DNA of 64,000 nucleotides, from the NCBI GenBank assembly GCA_037074765.1, contig JBAMDO010000564.1, positions 558,001 to 622,000 on the forward strand, written 5' to 3'. Position numbers and translations under genes: made by a program. Origin of the DNA: Mansonella perstans (lineage: Eukaryota; Nematoda; Chromadorea; Rhabditida; Onchocercidae). How positions within the stretch are numbered: the stretch's first letter is position 1; each line of letters begins with the position of its first letter. Under the pieces are notes generated by a model. That model made no database searches. It was not told where the DNA came from and worked only from the letters and a program-made list of their open reading frames with translations. Of the stretch, positions 11,441 to 24,031 are shown piece after piece.

Positions 11441-12834
11441 GTTCCATCGGATTAGTTTGTGTCCGCCTATGCAGAACAATTGTTTTTTTAAGTGAATTTT
11501 CACAAATATCTCCTATTACTCGTTCATAAATGTATGACATCAGGAACAATTTTTGTCGTATGTTCTGTCATATGTGCTGTTTCAAATTTCTGTAATGATT
11601 TTCTTACGGTTGGATACCTAATGTGGGAATTGACAAATTTCAACCTTACAGAGTGGCATCATTCTGTTTTTGGATGTATTAGTATTAATTGGCAGTTGGC
11701 AAATCGATGATTTTTCTATGAATGAAAAAGAATTCTTTTCGCATTTTTTTTTATTCTAATTGAAATATGTGGCAGTAATTCGGGCATTTATAATTTTTGT
11801 ATTAAATTTGCTTGAAAAAAAGAGCAATTATGAAAAATGTGCCAAATAAAACGAAATATTATGTCATTTCTCATTGAAAGACCGGTTGGAATGACTTATG
11901 ATATCTTTTAGCATGCCATTTTCAAAACCTACGACAAAAAACTGCCTCATTTGGGCTCTTTCATCTGTTTCTAATGCATGCTGCCATTGCTGCATATTAT
12001 TTCCTAATTATCATTAAGGATAGTTTCTTTTTCATTCTTCGCACTACCATCAATTAATTATTGCAATCATGCGAAAGTGGGCATTTTAACCACATGATTC
12101 TTAATCTTTAGGGCTTAAATTGTAAGACTGATAGTAAGGGGAAAATACTGGTGCAAAAGTTTTCCTGAAGTCAGAACTACAAATGTACTAATATCCTTTG
12201 CAACATGTTTTCCAGAAATTAGCATCCCGAAAATTCGGTTCAAAAAATTTCATTTTTAAACGAACAAAATTGAGAAATAATTGTTAGCCGATGAATGAAT
12301 GGAAATAAAAGGATGGATAAGGCGGATCTGAGAATATTTATTTTTAAACCTTTAGCTGGCTTGAGAATTTGCGAATTGGATGCTGTGATCAAAGTCTTTA
12401 GATTTTTATATAGGATATCAACAACAAATAATCAAAGATTTATTGTAATTATTGACTAATCGTTTAAATTTCCTTATAAAAAAGCCAAAGTACAGTTAAA
12501 AGATGGCTAGTATTGGCTAGAAAATTATTTTACTGACTTCTGTAACATTTTTATAGCACAATAAAAATGCTTCAAATACTAAGAGGAAATGTACTCCAAC
12601 AGACAGCAACTTGCACTCTTGGCTTAGAAAGGCTCTTTCTGACGTCTTCATCACTTCTAGTTCCTTCCCATACGTCGCCATCATATCTTCTCATTAATGA
12701 CCCATATACTCTTACTTACGAAGAATGAAACTTTCTCGTATATCTCAGCCTATCTCACAACAAAAAAGCGACAATAAGACCTGCCAAATTGCTCAAAGTT
12801 AAATACATCGAGCTAATTTGAAGTCTTTAATTTA

Positions 12835-12889
12835 CCTGCAGAAGGATATGTTTGTAACTCTCGAGAAAATCGAGTTACCCTTCCGCAGG
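12835..12889. repeat. Compound imperfect hairpin
   Basis: Outer arms CCTGCAGAAGG (12835-12845) and CCTTCCGCAGG (12879-12889) pair with one mismatch. Inner arms GTAACTC (12854-12860) and GAGTTAC (12872-12878) pair perfectly. The left inner gap is 8 bases and the right inner gap is absent, so the stem carries a one-sided bulge. Confidence 0.8.
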
Positions 12890-15181
12890 TTCCGATTGAT
12901 CTGTGAAACGAATACAAAAAGGATTTTAAAAAAAAAAAAAAAAACATTTCATTTTTTTAAATTTTGAATGATATTCATATATCAAATTTTTAGGCGATTC
13001 ATTTTCTGACTGTCATTGTAAGTAAATTTACCGCCTTTGCATTCATCGACTTCCCCTGGTTTCTATTTTGTTGAAACAATGAAATGTCAACTTTTGTCAT
13101 AAAAGCAACTGTGTTCAACAACGAGAGGTGCATAGCAAAACACAAGTTTCTAATAAAATCTTGAATGAAATTGTGGCTAAAGGAAAGATGGGCCACATTC
13201 TTTGAGTGAAGAGATCAAGTAATAAGATGAACTGGGAAACCACTGGTCAATTCTTCGATTATTCTGAAGCTCGGATTATTTGTTTAAAAATTATTAGATA
13301 TTTTTTAAACTAAGGATTGAGATTTTTTTTAAGATTTCTTTAACTAAGTCCTTTTTTTCTTAATTCTGAAATTAAGAAAATTGAGTAGGAAATTATGCTT
13401 GGCATTCTGGAAGTCAAGAACTCAATTTCATATCCTTAATTTTTTCTTAACATAATCAAGTGATTTTTGTTAATGAGAAAGCTAATCATCGTAGTTAGAT
13501 TAATATGATTAAATTACTTATCAGTACCATTCGTTATCATTCAAACCAATCTTACTTTACTTTTCGAGGGATTGATTGAATCAGATTCTCGTCAGATTGT
13601 TCAAATATCACAGTGAAGTGGTCCCAAGGCCACATGCCAACCACTGATAATCTTAATTTGTGGTCCCTCTGTCATTGTTTATATTATCCATGTCGTGTAT
13701 ATTATTCAATTAGATATTTTATCAACTGACGAAATCTTTTGCCCATTGGCAGTAGTTAGTCAGTCATTCCATCGCTGATTTGCCATACCGCAAAATCAAT
13801 TGGTGCTGCTGATTGTTGTTGTCAAGATGAATGTGGTAGGATGGGCAAAGAGTGGTGGTGCTTTTATGTTGTGTTGAATTCTATCGCTGATCAAGAGTTT
13901 TAGAGGATACGGCACGAGTGTAAGAGCAGAACGAAGATGACATAAAGAGTTTTACCTGCCAACCTTAAAACTATACTGTCATGATTCATATTCTTTTGTC
14001 GTCGATTAAATAGTAACCAGTAGTAGGAGGTCAATCTCTTCATTTCGCCACCGATACAAGTATTTTCTGGTTTAATTAATCTTAATTGACACTCCTTCAA
14101 TTTTTGTTCGCCGAGTTTTTACACCATCCACCCTTCATTAAGAAAGTCTATTCAAACTTAATTAGTTTTTTTTTTTCGGTTTAGTTTGATTACTGGAAAG
14201 TTTTAAAACTTTTCTTGGACTGAAAAAAATATATAGTAAGTAATGAAAATAACATTTATTTAAAGACTGCAACAATTTGAACATGATCCAAAAATTATCC
14301 GTATTCATATCTGAATTTGAATATCACTTAAAGAAAACTAATTTTATGATAGTTATAATGATCAGATTTCATCTTCGAAATATTCATTTCCGAAGAACGA
14401 ACAAATTGGGAATATGACTGGAACCAATTTCTTAATTGTGAAAAAAGAAAAAATCGGTTTTATGTGCTTTTCTTCCAGAATAACTAGATAACTAGTTTTA
14501 ATAATAACTAATAACTAATTTTTACATATATTGTATTGTTTGGAAACGAAGAAATTCCTTATTGTGAGATAAAACTTTTACTTTGCTTTAGAAATTATTG
14601 TAACGATTATTTAAAAAACTTTCTATTGTTGGCAACCATTAGTAGGAATAGTATCATTAGTTTGTTCCTCATTACATACAAATAAATAAATGTTAGTGAT
14701 AAAAGAAGTATTTCAATTACTTATTTTTTATCATTAAATCTTCTCTTACATTCTATCTTTCACTGAAACAAAAAAAATTTTTCTCTAATCTTTTAGGTCT
14801 TTATGCCAAAAAAAACATTTGCATTTCATATTATCATTGTTTATTGTTCGAAGATATTTTCTCTTTGCTATTATTTTGATAAAATAAGCTTGCAGGTTAT
14901 TGTTTGTCATTCTTTGATTAACGGATGACAATCTGTTGATGAAGAATGTCATCATTTGTTTACTAAGGCATTTCATTTCATCTTCCCGTTGTACCTTTCA
15001 GGATATACATTCCTCACCAAAATATTTTGAAACATTTATTTCGATTTTCAATTCATTCATTCATTTCTTTATTCCAATTATCCTTTCAAATTCCTCTTTT
15101 ACAAAATGAAAAGACATGAATATATCCCGGTAGAGGATGAGCATGAATACTAACTGTGGGAATATGGAGATATCTGTATAC

Positions 15182-15316
15182 CTGTGGTACAAAAATTACT
15201 TCATAAATGGTAGAAGAAGGGCAATGATATCGAACTAATTTTTCTTCAATTAAAATGTGTGGTATTCTAGCATTTTCATCTTCACGCTTTGTAGATTTTC
15301 CCACTTCATCAAATAC
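15182..15316 (-). CDS. Orphan exon-like island, unknown gene (partial)
   Basis: On the minus strand a 135-nt stretch is bounded by TTCATACAG at its 5' side and by CAG|GTATAC at its 3' side, phase 0 at both ends. The 45 codons read without a stop and the composition is protein-like (includes KREDENARIPH, IEEKLVRYH and IYEVIFVPQ). I do not recognise the family. No partner exons could be placed nearby on this strand, so it may be one exon of a gene with long introns, a pseudogene remnant, or chance. Confidence 0.3.
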
Positions 15317-16580
15317 CTGTATGAAGCAGTATATGTTGATATTCGAATTATAAGCTAAAGCAGTGCAAATTAATTACTTGATAATTTATAACCTGTTATC
15401 ATCGAAACTTGCTTGTTCTGTTTACAACTACATTATACCAGATCTTATCAATTCAAAATTAATGATGAAATTTCGAAGAAAGCTTACTGGAATATCATTG
15501 AAAGTAAGTAGACTGGATAAAAATGATGAATTGATAAGGATCATGAAATTTGATTAAAGAATAATGCATTGTGTTTTAATTCATTTTATAATTTTTATCA
15601 CTCATTAAAAATCATTTCATCCTTCTGAAGTCTTTCTTTCTGTGATTGTTTAAAGAAAAATTTTTCACATTATTTACTTCATTAATGTTTACATCTTTTG
15701 AATAGTTACAAAGCATTAAATGAAAATAAAGATGAAAAGTAATTATTTAATCATATTTTGCGGCGCATCCAATTGTTACTAATTTGCAATGATGATTTGT
15801 TATCATGATATTTGATAATATGATACAGTTTCATTATGAAAGTGATTTTGAAGTTACTTTTATTTTTTTGAAAATTTTTTTGAAAAGTTTGAAAATTTTA
15901 TAAGCGATAGTTGAATAGCATGGTGACTGCAATATGATGATGCATACATCTAAGAAGACCAAACCAAGAAGACCATTCGGCTGCACACATCCGAAATGTC
16001 TTTTCTTTCTCTCTTCTTTTAATTCTAAACCGTAGGTAAATTTTTTATTGGTCATATTGATTGATGCTCCTCTCAAACAGATATTTGAAGCCGATTTTAT
16101 AGGCGTATTTAAAAAATTTTTCAAATCTAAAAAAAATGACAATAGAATTGACTGGAATTGCATTATTCAATACTGTTAATTTCAACATTTTCATATAATT
16201 TTAGCAAGAAATAATTAGATGAAACTTGCAAATTACGTTTTAAATGTTCTATTAATTTTTGAATCTTTACTTTAGTTTTTTTATTACAGGTATTAAGGTT
16301 AAAATCTTATCCTAGCCTGCCAATCTGGTTTCAATAGAATTATTTCTAGAATTTGTTTGTAATTTTCAATTTGCTGGAGCTTCGATTCTCATTAAAAGTA
16401 TTGTCTCCGATGAGGTTCATCTTTCAGGCTTGTTCGTCTGTTTACTTTTAGTTTCAAATGCCAATGAATCAAAAGTTTTGAATATGACTATGATTTATCA
16501 TTGCTATTAAATTCTATGATTCATGAGGTAGCATTAAAATTTCAACGCCTTAACTTACCCTTAATCTAATTAAATTTCAG

Positions 16581-16635
16581 CTAACAGATTTTAGTCATAC
16601 TGAACTGAATCTCATCAGGGAAGAGCCTCAGTAAG
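16581..16635 (+). other. Exon-like segment, possible 5' UTR exon
   Basis: A strong acceptor (TTAAATTTCAG ending at 16580) is followed by 50-55 nt and then two overlapping donors, GTAAGG at 16631 and GTAAGT at 16636. Read in frame 1 it gives 16 codons plus two bases up to the first donor. It could be a non-coding leader exon spliced to the myotactin start acceptor at 22455, but no transcript evidence is available. Confidence 0.25.
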
Positions 16636-18493
16636 GTAAGTTAGATCTATGTTTCACCAAAATACCAAAATGCATCACTTTATAAATGCTTGCTTCATTT
16701 TTCAACAACGTTCCTCAACATTTGTTTACTTTTCTTCATTTCTTTCTTTCTCTCTCTTTGTCTCTTTGTCTCTCTCTTTCCCTCTCTCTCTTTCGCCTCA
16801 TTTTAAATGGGATGAAATTTTATCTTTGTATTTATATGTGCCATTATTTTTTTATTGTAAGATAAAAAGTTGACATGTTGATTTATAAAACACAAAAAAA
16901 TTTTAATGCATGAAAATTGCCGTCTTATATCAAAAGTTCACTTTCAAAGTATTACTTTTCTTCCTTCACTTCATTATCAATCCTAAATTGTTCCTTTTCC
17001 AGGCTACAAATATATAAAGTAGAAAAACATCCCAGAAATATCTAATTGATGCGTGATAGATAATACAGTTGTATGATGATGATAGTGTCATCTATGAATT
17101 TCCTGAATACAAATAATATTTGTACCGATCTTTTTTAGCCAATAACTTTTTGCTGGCTTGTCTAAAATATTTCGGCATTTCTCTTAACCTATTTTAATTT
17201 GCTCTAACTTTGCTCCATTTAACCTTTATTCCTTGCATCCTGCCTAAGTTGGATGTTCAGTATACTTGAGCTAATTGAAATCTAAAAATCAATCTAGTTT
17301 TTCCTTTCTTTTTTGCGGCGAAGATGAAAAATTTTCAGCGTGGAAAGTTTACCTTAAATATTTGAGAGTGACTGCAAGATGTTTATATTGTCAAAGTGCA
17401 TTAAGCATTACTATTTCCCTAAACTTTTTGCCTATTTTTCTGTCTAGTTTACTACTACTACAGTGAAAAATAGTGATGTTAAAAAATGAAGGAAAAAAAA
17501 TTCAACGTAACGACCGTTCTAAAACGTGAAACTAAAATTGTTTGTTTTTTGGACAATATCTAAAACCATTCGATAATTCAGGTATTTTTTAGTATAACTT
17601 AAAATAATTTATGTTGCACCTTTCGTTTTATTTTCGCTTAATCCTTACGAAATTAAACTCATTAGTAAACAAAATTTGGTAAATAGTTTTGCGTCTGACT
17701 GTGAATTTCAGTCCACTAGATCGCTTGATTTCATTATATTGGGAAATTGCTAATGAAATTGGTCTCACTCCTATTAGATATTAATAACAGAAAAAGCGGA
17801 GATCCCCGCCACATGTAGTTGAAGAATAATTTGATTAATTGATAAAGAAAAAGAAATTTACATAATTACCATTGCGAAGTTCTTTTCCTTTTTTTCTACA
17901 TCATATTCAATTATTATAGTTTAACATTCAACGATTAGTTCGTGGAAAGGTAAGATTATTTCAAGATTAAAAGTACTAAAGCACTTTAAATTCACTCCTT
18001 TTCCTGAATAAATATTATTGATATGAGAAAGTTAGAGTAATGGAAAAGCATGGATTGAACAATTTATTTTTTTTATTCCAGTTTACTTTGACACTTTTCT
18101 GTATCACTAGTTGAGTAATGTGTAATTACCATTAGCTCACTTCTCAATGCTTTAAATTTTGATACAGTTGTCAATTTCATTTCCTAATAGCAAACTTTAT
18201 GTGGAATAAGAAATATTATACTTCAAGTAAATAAACTAATTCAATTTTGAATTAGTAATTGCAGCAACTAGATAAGCAGTTTGCAAGATATTTATATATC
18301 CTAGATCATGCAAATTAATGATGACATGTCACATTGAAAGTGTCACAAATAAATATCACATCAGTCTATGATTTTTTTTGACCTATTAAAATATAGAAAG
18401 CTATTTTTATGCAAATTCTTATTTTAACTAATTTAAAAATTATTTTCAACTATTGGCAGACACAAGTTTTTACAATTGTTTTCTTTTCATATG

Positions 18494-18539
18494 ATACCAT
18501 TACTACTTCTGCTACAATACCATTACTACTTCTGCTACA
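18494..18539. repeat. 23-bp perfect tandem duplication
   Basis: Two identical 23-bp copies (18494-18516 and 18517-18539) containing CATTACTACTTCTGC. Confidence 0.95.
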
Positions 18540-21500
18540 TTGTTGAAATGAAATAAGACATTCATTTCGAATGTTTAGTGCCGAAATTTGATGGCATCAT
18601 TCAACAGATGTTATTCACACTCGTTTATATAAAATAACTACATATATGTGATTGTTTGTTGAATGCGATTTGTTGTGACTACCTTGACTTAAGAATAACA
18701 TCGGACAAATGCGCCGGTACATCTAACGACTACTATACATTGTCTATTATGGTTGTTGCTGCACAGTTTAGTGAACAAATATAATGCATAGACCTAATAG
18801 ATTGTCCGTTCTTGTTGAACCTTTTTTCTATGACACCGTCAATTCAGTCGCAACAACAAAAAAAAAAAAAATTCCATCTTTTTATTAATGGAAATAATAA
18901 TGTATTTTAATTCGTTCAAAGTATAATTTGTTCACTGCAGGTAATAGAATGAATTCATAGGTAGAAAAGATGAATAAAATTTGAGAAAATTGTTTGAAGT
19001 GAAATTATCACTGATGTGATGTGATAGTGCGAAAAACAAACAATGGTAAGACAAAATATAAAACAGAGTTTAACATTTTTATGAAATCTTTGAGCAGAGT
19101 GTAAACTGATTATTGATAAATTATGCGATTAGATTAGAGGGGTCATATGGATGTGTCAGCTGATATTAATCTTCACGTAAATGCGAAGAATCATGTGTAG
19201 ATCTTATTTTTCACTTTGAAAATCTTTAAAGTGCTAGATGAAGAATATCATTTATAGAAGTGAAATTTGAAGGTCATTATTTTACATTTGGAGTGAAAGT
19301 GTCAAAATTCTTTACAGAAGTGGACATCAAAAGGTGAAGTGAACGTTTTTACGTTATTTTTCTGTTTCTTAATTTTTAATGACCATAATTTAAAGTGCCC
19401 AACAATCCATGAAATACCAATTATCATTTTTTATGAAAATTGTTTTTTTTTTTTTTCGGGTCGATTGAGCTTTTAAGAAGTTTTCTTAATGGTTACGTTC
19501 ATTATCATTAACATGAGGAAAAAGGGAGCAGATGTTTTGCTTGAAGTATTTCTTTGAACTATCCACTAATTTTCTTTCTATTTTTGATCGTCGCATAGTT
19601 CTGCAGCATTTTTTACGAGATGCGTTCTGCATGTTACACTTTAATTAACGAACGATCTACTGTTAATGTTATTGCTTGAAGCAAATAATGAAGTTAAGTG
19701 ATAGTAAATAATGCGTAATAACACGTTCTTCAACTATTTTTGCTAATTGTTTTAATTGTACGGCGTTCATTAAAGTCCAATCAGCATTTTATTAAAAGAT
19801 CGTCCATCACAATTTCAAAATGGAGTATGAAGAAAGCGCGTTTCTTATAGTTCCATGTTGAGCATTTTCTCATTCAATTAAAGATTATTGAAGCATTCCT
19901 GAAAATTTAACCAGCCTTCTCCTTCACTTTCTACTCATTATTGAATCTTTCCGCTATAAAATTTGTAATTAAATGAGAAGAAATAACTGTATGTTCTACC
20001 ACATTGTTGTAAATAGCTTATAATTGCTTGTAAAAAAATCATAAAAATAACTTTCAAGTATAAATGTTAACCGTTTTTGTTGTTATTAAAAGATATTTTA
20101 TTGAAAGTTCTTGCGAAAATTTTCACTAAAAGAAAAAATGATATTGCAATGAAATCATTCGTGTGGAATAAATTCAGAAACATTATCCATTCCTTCGCTT
20201 CATTTTATATCAAAATGAAGACTATCTATCACATTAGAACAGGTTTTTTTCAACAAATGTAATCCGTAAATGAAATTATGGAACTTATTTTGACATGTGA
20301 TCTGAGGAGGATATGAGATATTCGAGCTAAAATTATGCAACCCGGTATAAGATAAAAAGTGAATAATCAGTTTTGCTTTTCAATCTTCAAACTTTTAAAA
20401 AACTATTTAAATTTAAAGTATTCTTTTTAGTTCCATATGACATGAATGAAACTTCTAATGGTATTGAATTTTATTTTCAAGATTTATTGCAACTGTAAAC
20501 TTTCACCTGCCATTATTCGTTGGCATGGATTTTTTTTCAGTTTCAATATTTTTCTATTTCCTCTTCTTCCCTGCTTATGATCACAGACACTAAAAGGAAT
20601 CGAATGATTCAATCCATTACTGTGAAGGAACATTGTCATTTGTTTTGAATTCCTATATAATTTGTTCCCGATCAGTGTATTTATTTCTTTTTCCTTTCTA
20701 TCATGTGATAATTTGTGATGCATTTAACTCAAAAATTGATGCTGTCCATTATTAAGATGCAGGTGATATTAATGACCATGCATGCTTCTTTACTTTTGAA
20801 ATATTAAATATTTAAGAAAAAATATTATTAAAATTCTGAATTGTTCAAGAAAAAAAATTGATAGTGAAATTTGAATCTGTCTGAATCTAGCAGACTCTAA
20901 AATCTAAATTTTTTTGCATCTTTTGAATTCGGCTAACTAATTGCAGTATATATTTGCATCATTCATAAGTCATTTTTGATAATCTGAGCGAAAAAAAAAA
21001 AAAATGTATTGCTTGACTGTTAACAGATGATTTTGTGGAACCCATTCTTTCCAAAAATTTCGATTGGTTATAGCTGCTGAGGGTAATGACGAGTTTTAAA
21101 TGGAATTTTTGTACTTTTATCGAAATGTATTGGTGGATTTTTTTTGCAATATTACACTTTAACAGAGTTCCTCTTCGATTTTTCTGCAATCTTCCGGTTC
21201 AAACGGATTTGCTAGCATTGTAAGAGTTGCCAATCTGATTTCTGGGCGATAATTTTTAATCTTACTTTTTTTAGTTTTATATTTCATCTGCCCAGCCAGA
21301 ATTAAATGTAATCTGCAAATATAGCTATAACAATACCATACAAGCATTCCATTTGACCGAGCTTACAGAATGTTTCGTGATAGAGATTCCTGACCTATAA
21401 TCCCATCTAAAGATTGCAATTGGTGAGAATCAATATGGAAATGAGTAGAAAAATGAGGAAAAAGATAGAAAAATTAGTAAAAGATAAAAAAGAGAATGTC

Positions 21501-22456
21501 ACTTTGAGTGCTCCATCATAACGTTTGCAGTGCTTTGTTCGAAGTAGAATCCTGAGATTACTGAAATATAATTTCTCATCAATTCTCCCAAGAAATCGTC
21601 TTGGAAAGATGATAACCCATATGCCCTTGCTTTTTTTGTGCGGTATAATATTAATGTTCTGTTTTATTACCATACTGTTTTCATGGTTATTTACTGACTA
21701 ACTGTACTTTAATAGAAATTAAATTTTTATTTAAAGTGATTTCTATTTCACAAAAGAAATTTTGGCCCTAGCTATCCATGCTGTTCGTTTTTCATCACAT
21801 GATATATGCAAACTGCAATACTTATTCGGCAAAAATGTTCCATTTCACGCGCTAAATAAATAACAATTAAGCAATGAATTAGCAGCTCTCAAACGCTTTT
21901 GAATGTTTATCCTAGCAGTTTCGCATGAAAAGATAAAATTTTCAGGAAGATGACATCATCATTTTAAATCAGTGCTTGAACCTATTGATAAATTGCCTGA
22001 ACTGCAAGAGGTAAAAATAACAAGGCATTTTAAGTTCTAAACCTCATTATTTTGCTATTTTTGTTTCTATCCTTACGGTTTTTATCTTTCTTGAATTTCT
22101 TCGTAAAATATCCACTTTCATAACTATTATTTATTTATTAAATTCATTATTTCACTCATTTACTCTATATTTACGAACTTTTTCACATACAAGCCTTAAT
22201 TAAAAACTTTCCATTATACCAATACCAAATAGCAATAATAATAAAAGAAACAGTAAATAAAATCATTGAACAAGAACATTTTGCATTTTCTTTCTGTTCA
22301 AAATTTCCATGAAAGAATTTCTAAATTTCAACTTTATTTTATTGCAATAATATGGATTTGATCATTTTCATACATTTTCATTCGTTATCAGTAAATGAGA
22401 TTCGTAATTCATTTATTCAAATACATTATTAAGTTAAACTTTTTTTTAATTTCAGG

Positions 22457-23997
22457 ATGAGCGCGTATTCGATGAGCTTTCAAAAGCTCTTCGTCGCGTT
22501 GATTCTCATTTATGCGATAAGAGGTTTTATTCATTTTCTTTTTCATTTTTTTTTTTTTTTGCATATGACAATAATTTCCATATGTTCCTTCTGTTTATTT
22601 TTTTATCATATACCATATGGTTTTGCAATTTAGTGCTTCAATAAATTAGATAAGTAATATAATTGAGATGCGATATTCTGCAAGCATTTGAATGCATAGG
22701 CATTTGTATCAATCAATATCTTATGTCTTGTTTCTTTCAATCAGAGGATTTTTTTTCATCCTAAAAATTTTAAATTACTCGATAAAATGATCAATCAAGG
22801 AAAAAGTAGACGAATAACGAAAGAACTTGAGCTTTCAATGAATGAGTCATGTCATAAGCCAATATATTCGGTTCATTGAAACTCATTAGCAGTTTACATT
22901 CTTATCATTAAAAGATAAAAAATCTTACAGCCATTCTTAGATAATATGGTCATCAGTTTTCCAGGTAACGAACCTCACATTCGATTACGACGAGAAATTG
23001 GTGGTTCACAAAGCTTACTGACAGTTGAATGGGAGGGTATTCAGACCGGTGATCATCCGGATGACAGTGTTGGTGGATTTGCAGTCGAGTACCGTGCAGA
23101 AAAGGACACACAGTGGCATGTTCATGATGGTATAATTCCTTATAAAGGGCCTAATTTGCAGTATAGAGTACAGGTAATTCTAATATTTTTTTGAATCTTT
23201 CTAGACATAAAATGTCATCATAGATTCGTCTGTCGCTTCAAATTTTTCCAGTTATCACAAAAAATTTATTTTATATACTATTTCATATCGATTATCGAAT
23301 AAGAAAGCAACATCAGATTGCTTTAGTATGAATCAGCGAAAATTTTAGATTCCACGTCTACCAACTGGAATCGCTTATTTTGTACGTATAAAAGTCCTAG
23401 GTAAAAATGGTAAAATCCTTGTGGAAACCCCAGAAATACGAGCACGAAATGAAATGGTTAGCATTAAATGTGAATCAGGTTTGTTTTTTAATCATATACA
23501 TTTTAATTTCTATGTTCCTTTTTCTGTTCTAATTGTAAATGACAGGTTCAGTATCATTCAGTTGTGTACTTCACTTCAAAACTAAACTAATTTGCGGACT
23601 TTTAACGTATGCGCAGGATTGGGACTAGCTTTATATCAACAAGTATCACAGCTTTAATCAAAAAGGCAACTGATGTTTGCTTTGAAAACTTTGCTCGATT
23701 GTCTATTTGTTAATTATAGATGAGCTAACAGCTCCAAGAAATCTCGAGGTAACGCAGTCAGGTCAATATAGCATTGCTATGTCGTGGGAACCTCCGGAAT
23801 GTGGCTCTGTTGGCGAATACCACATTGAGGTCTGTTTTCTCAAAAATATTTGTTTTCCGTATTGAAAACCACTGATTTTTTTTCAAAAATCATTGTAACG
23901 TTTAAATTTTCACATAAAGGATACGGCATAAAGATCTCAACAAAATTTTGCATTTCAAATATGGCATTCGCCAACTTGTTTTTTTACTTCCAGATCT

Positions 23998-24031
<34 letters not shown>

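Larger units (their letters stand above)
9626..15181. other. Intergenic DNA, no gene assigned
   Basis: About 5.5 kb of AT-rich sequence with no supported coding exon. It holds two notable hairpins (11414-11440 and 12835-12889, listed separately). Open frames up to 74 codons appear on both strands but show low-complexity composition and no splice or family support. Confidence 0.5.
15317..22456. other. Upstream region of the myotactin gene
   Basis: About 7 kb without a supported gene. It contains an exon-like segment at 16581-16635, a 23-bp tandem duplication at 18494-18539, and scattered frames with no family resemblance. It may hold promoter and enhancer elements of the downstream giant gene; none can be named from sequence. 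Confidence 0.45.

Noticed and set aside
15834..16163. Minus-strand 109-codon frame
   Set aside because: Low-complexity Lys/Phe/Ile-rich ends, no domain and no splice context. Kept out of the gene list although its middle looks more protein-like.
21159..21673. Minus-strand frames with partly protein-like stretches (RLATLTMLANPFEPED; GIWVIIFPRRFLGRI)
   Set aside because: No consistent joining phase could be found between them and neither is recognised. They may be relics, but the evidence is too thin.
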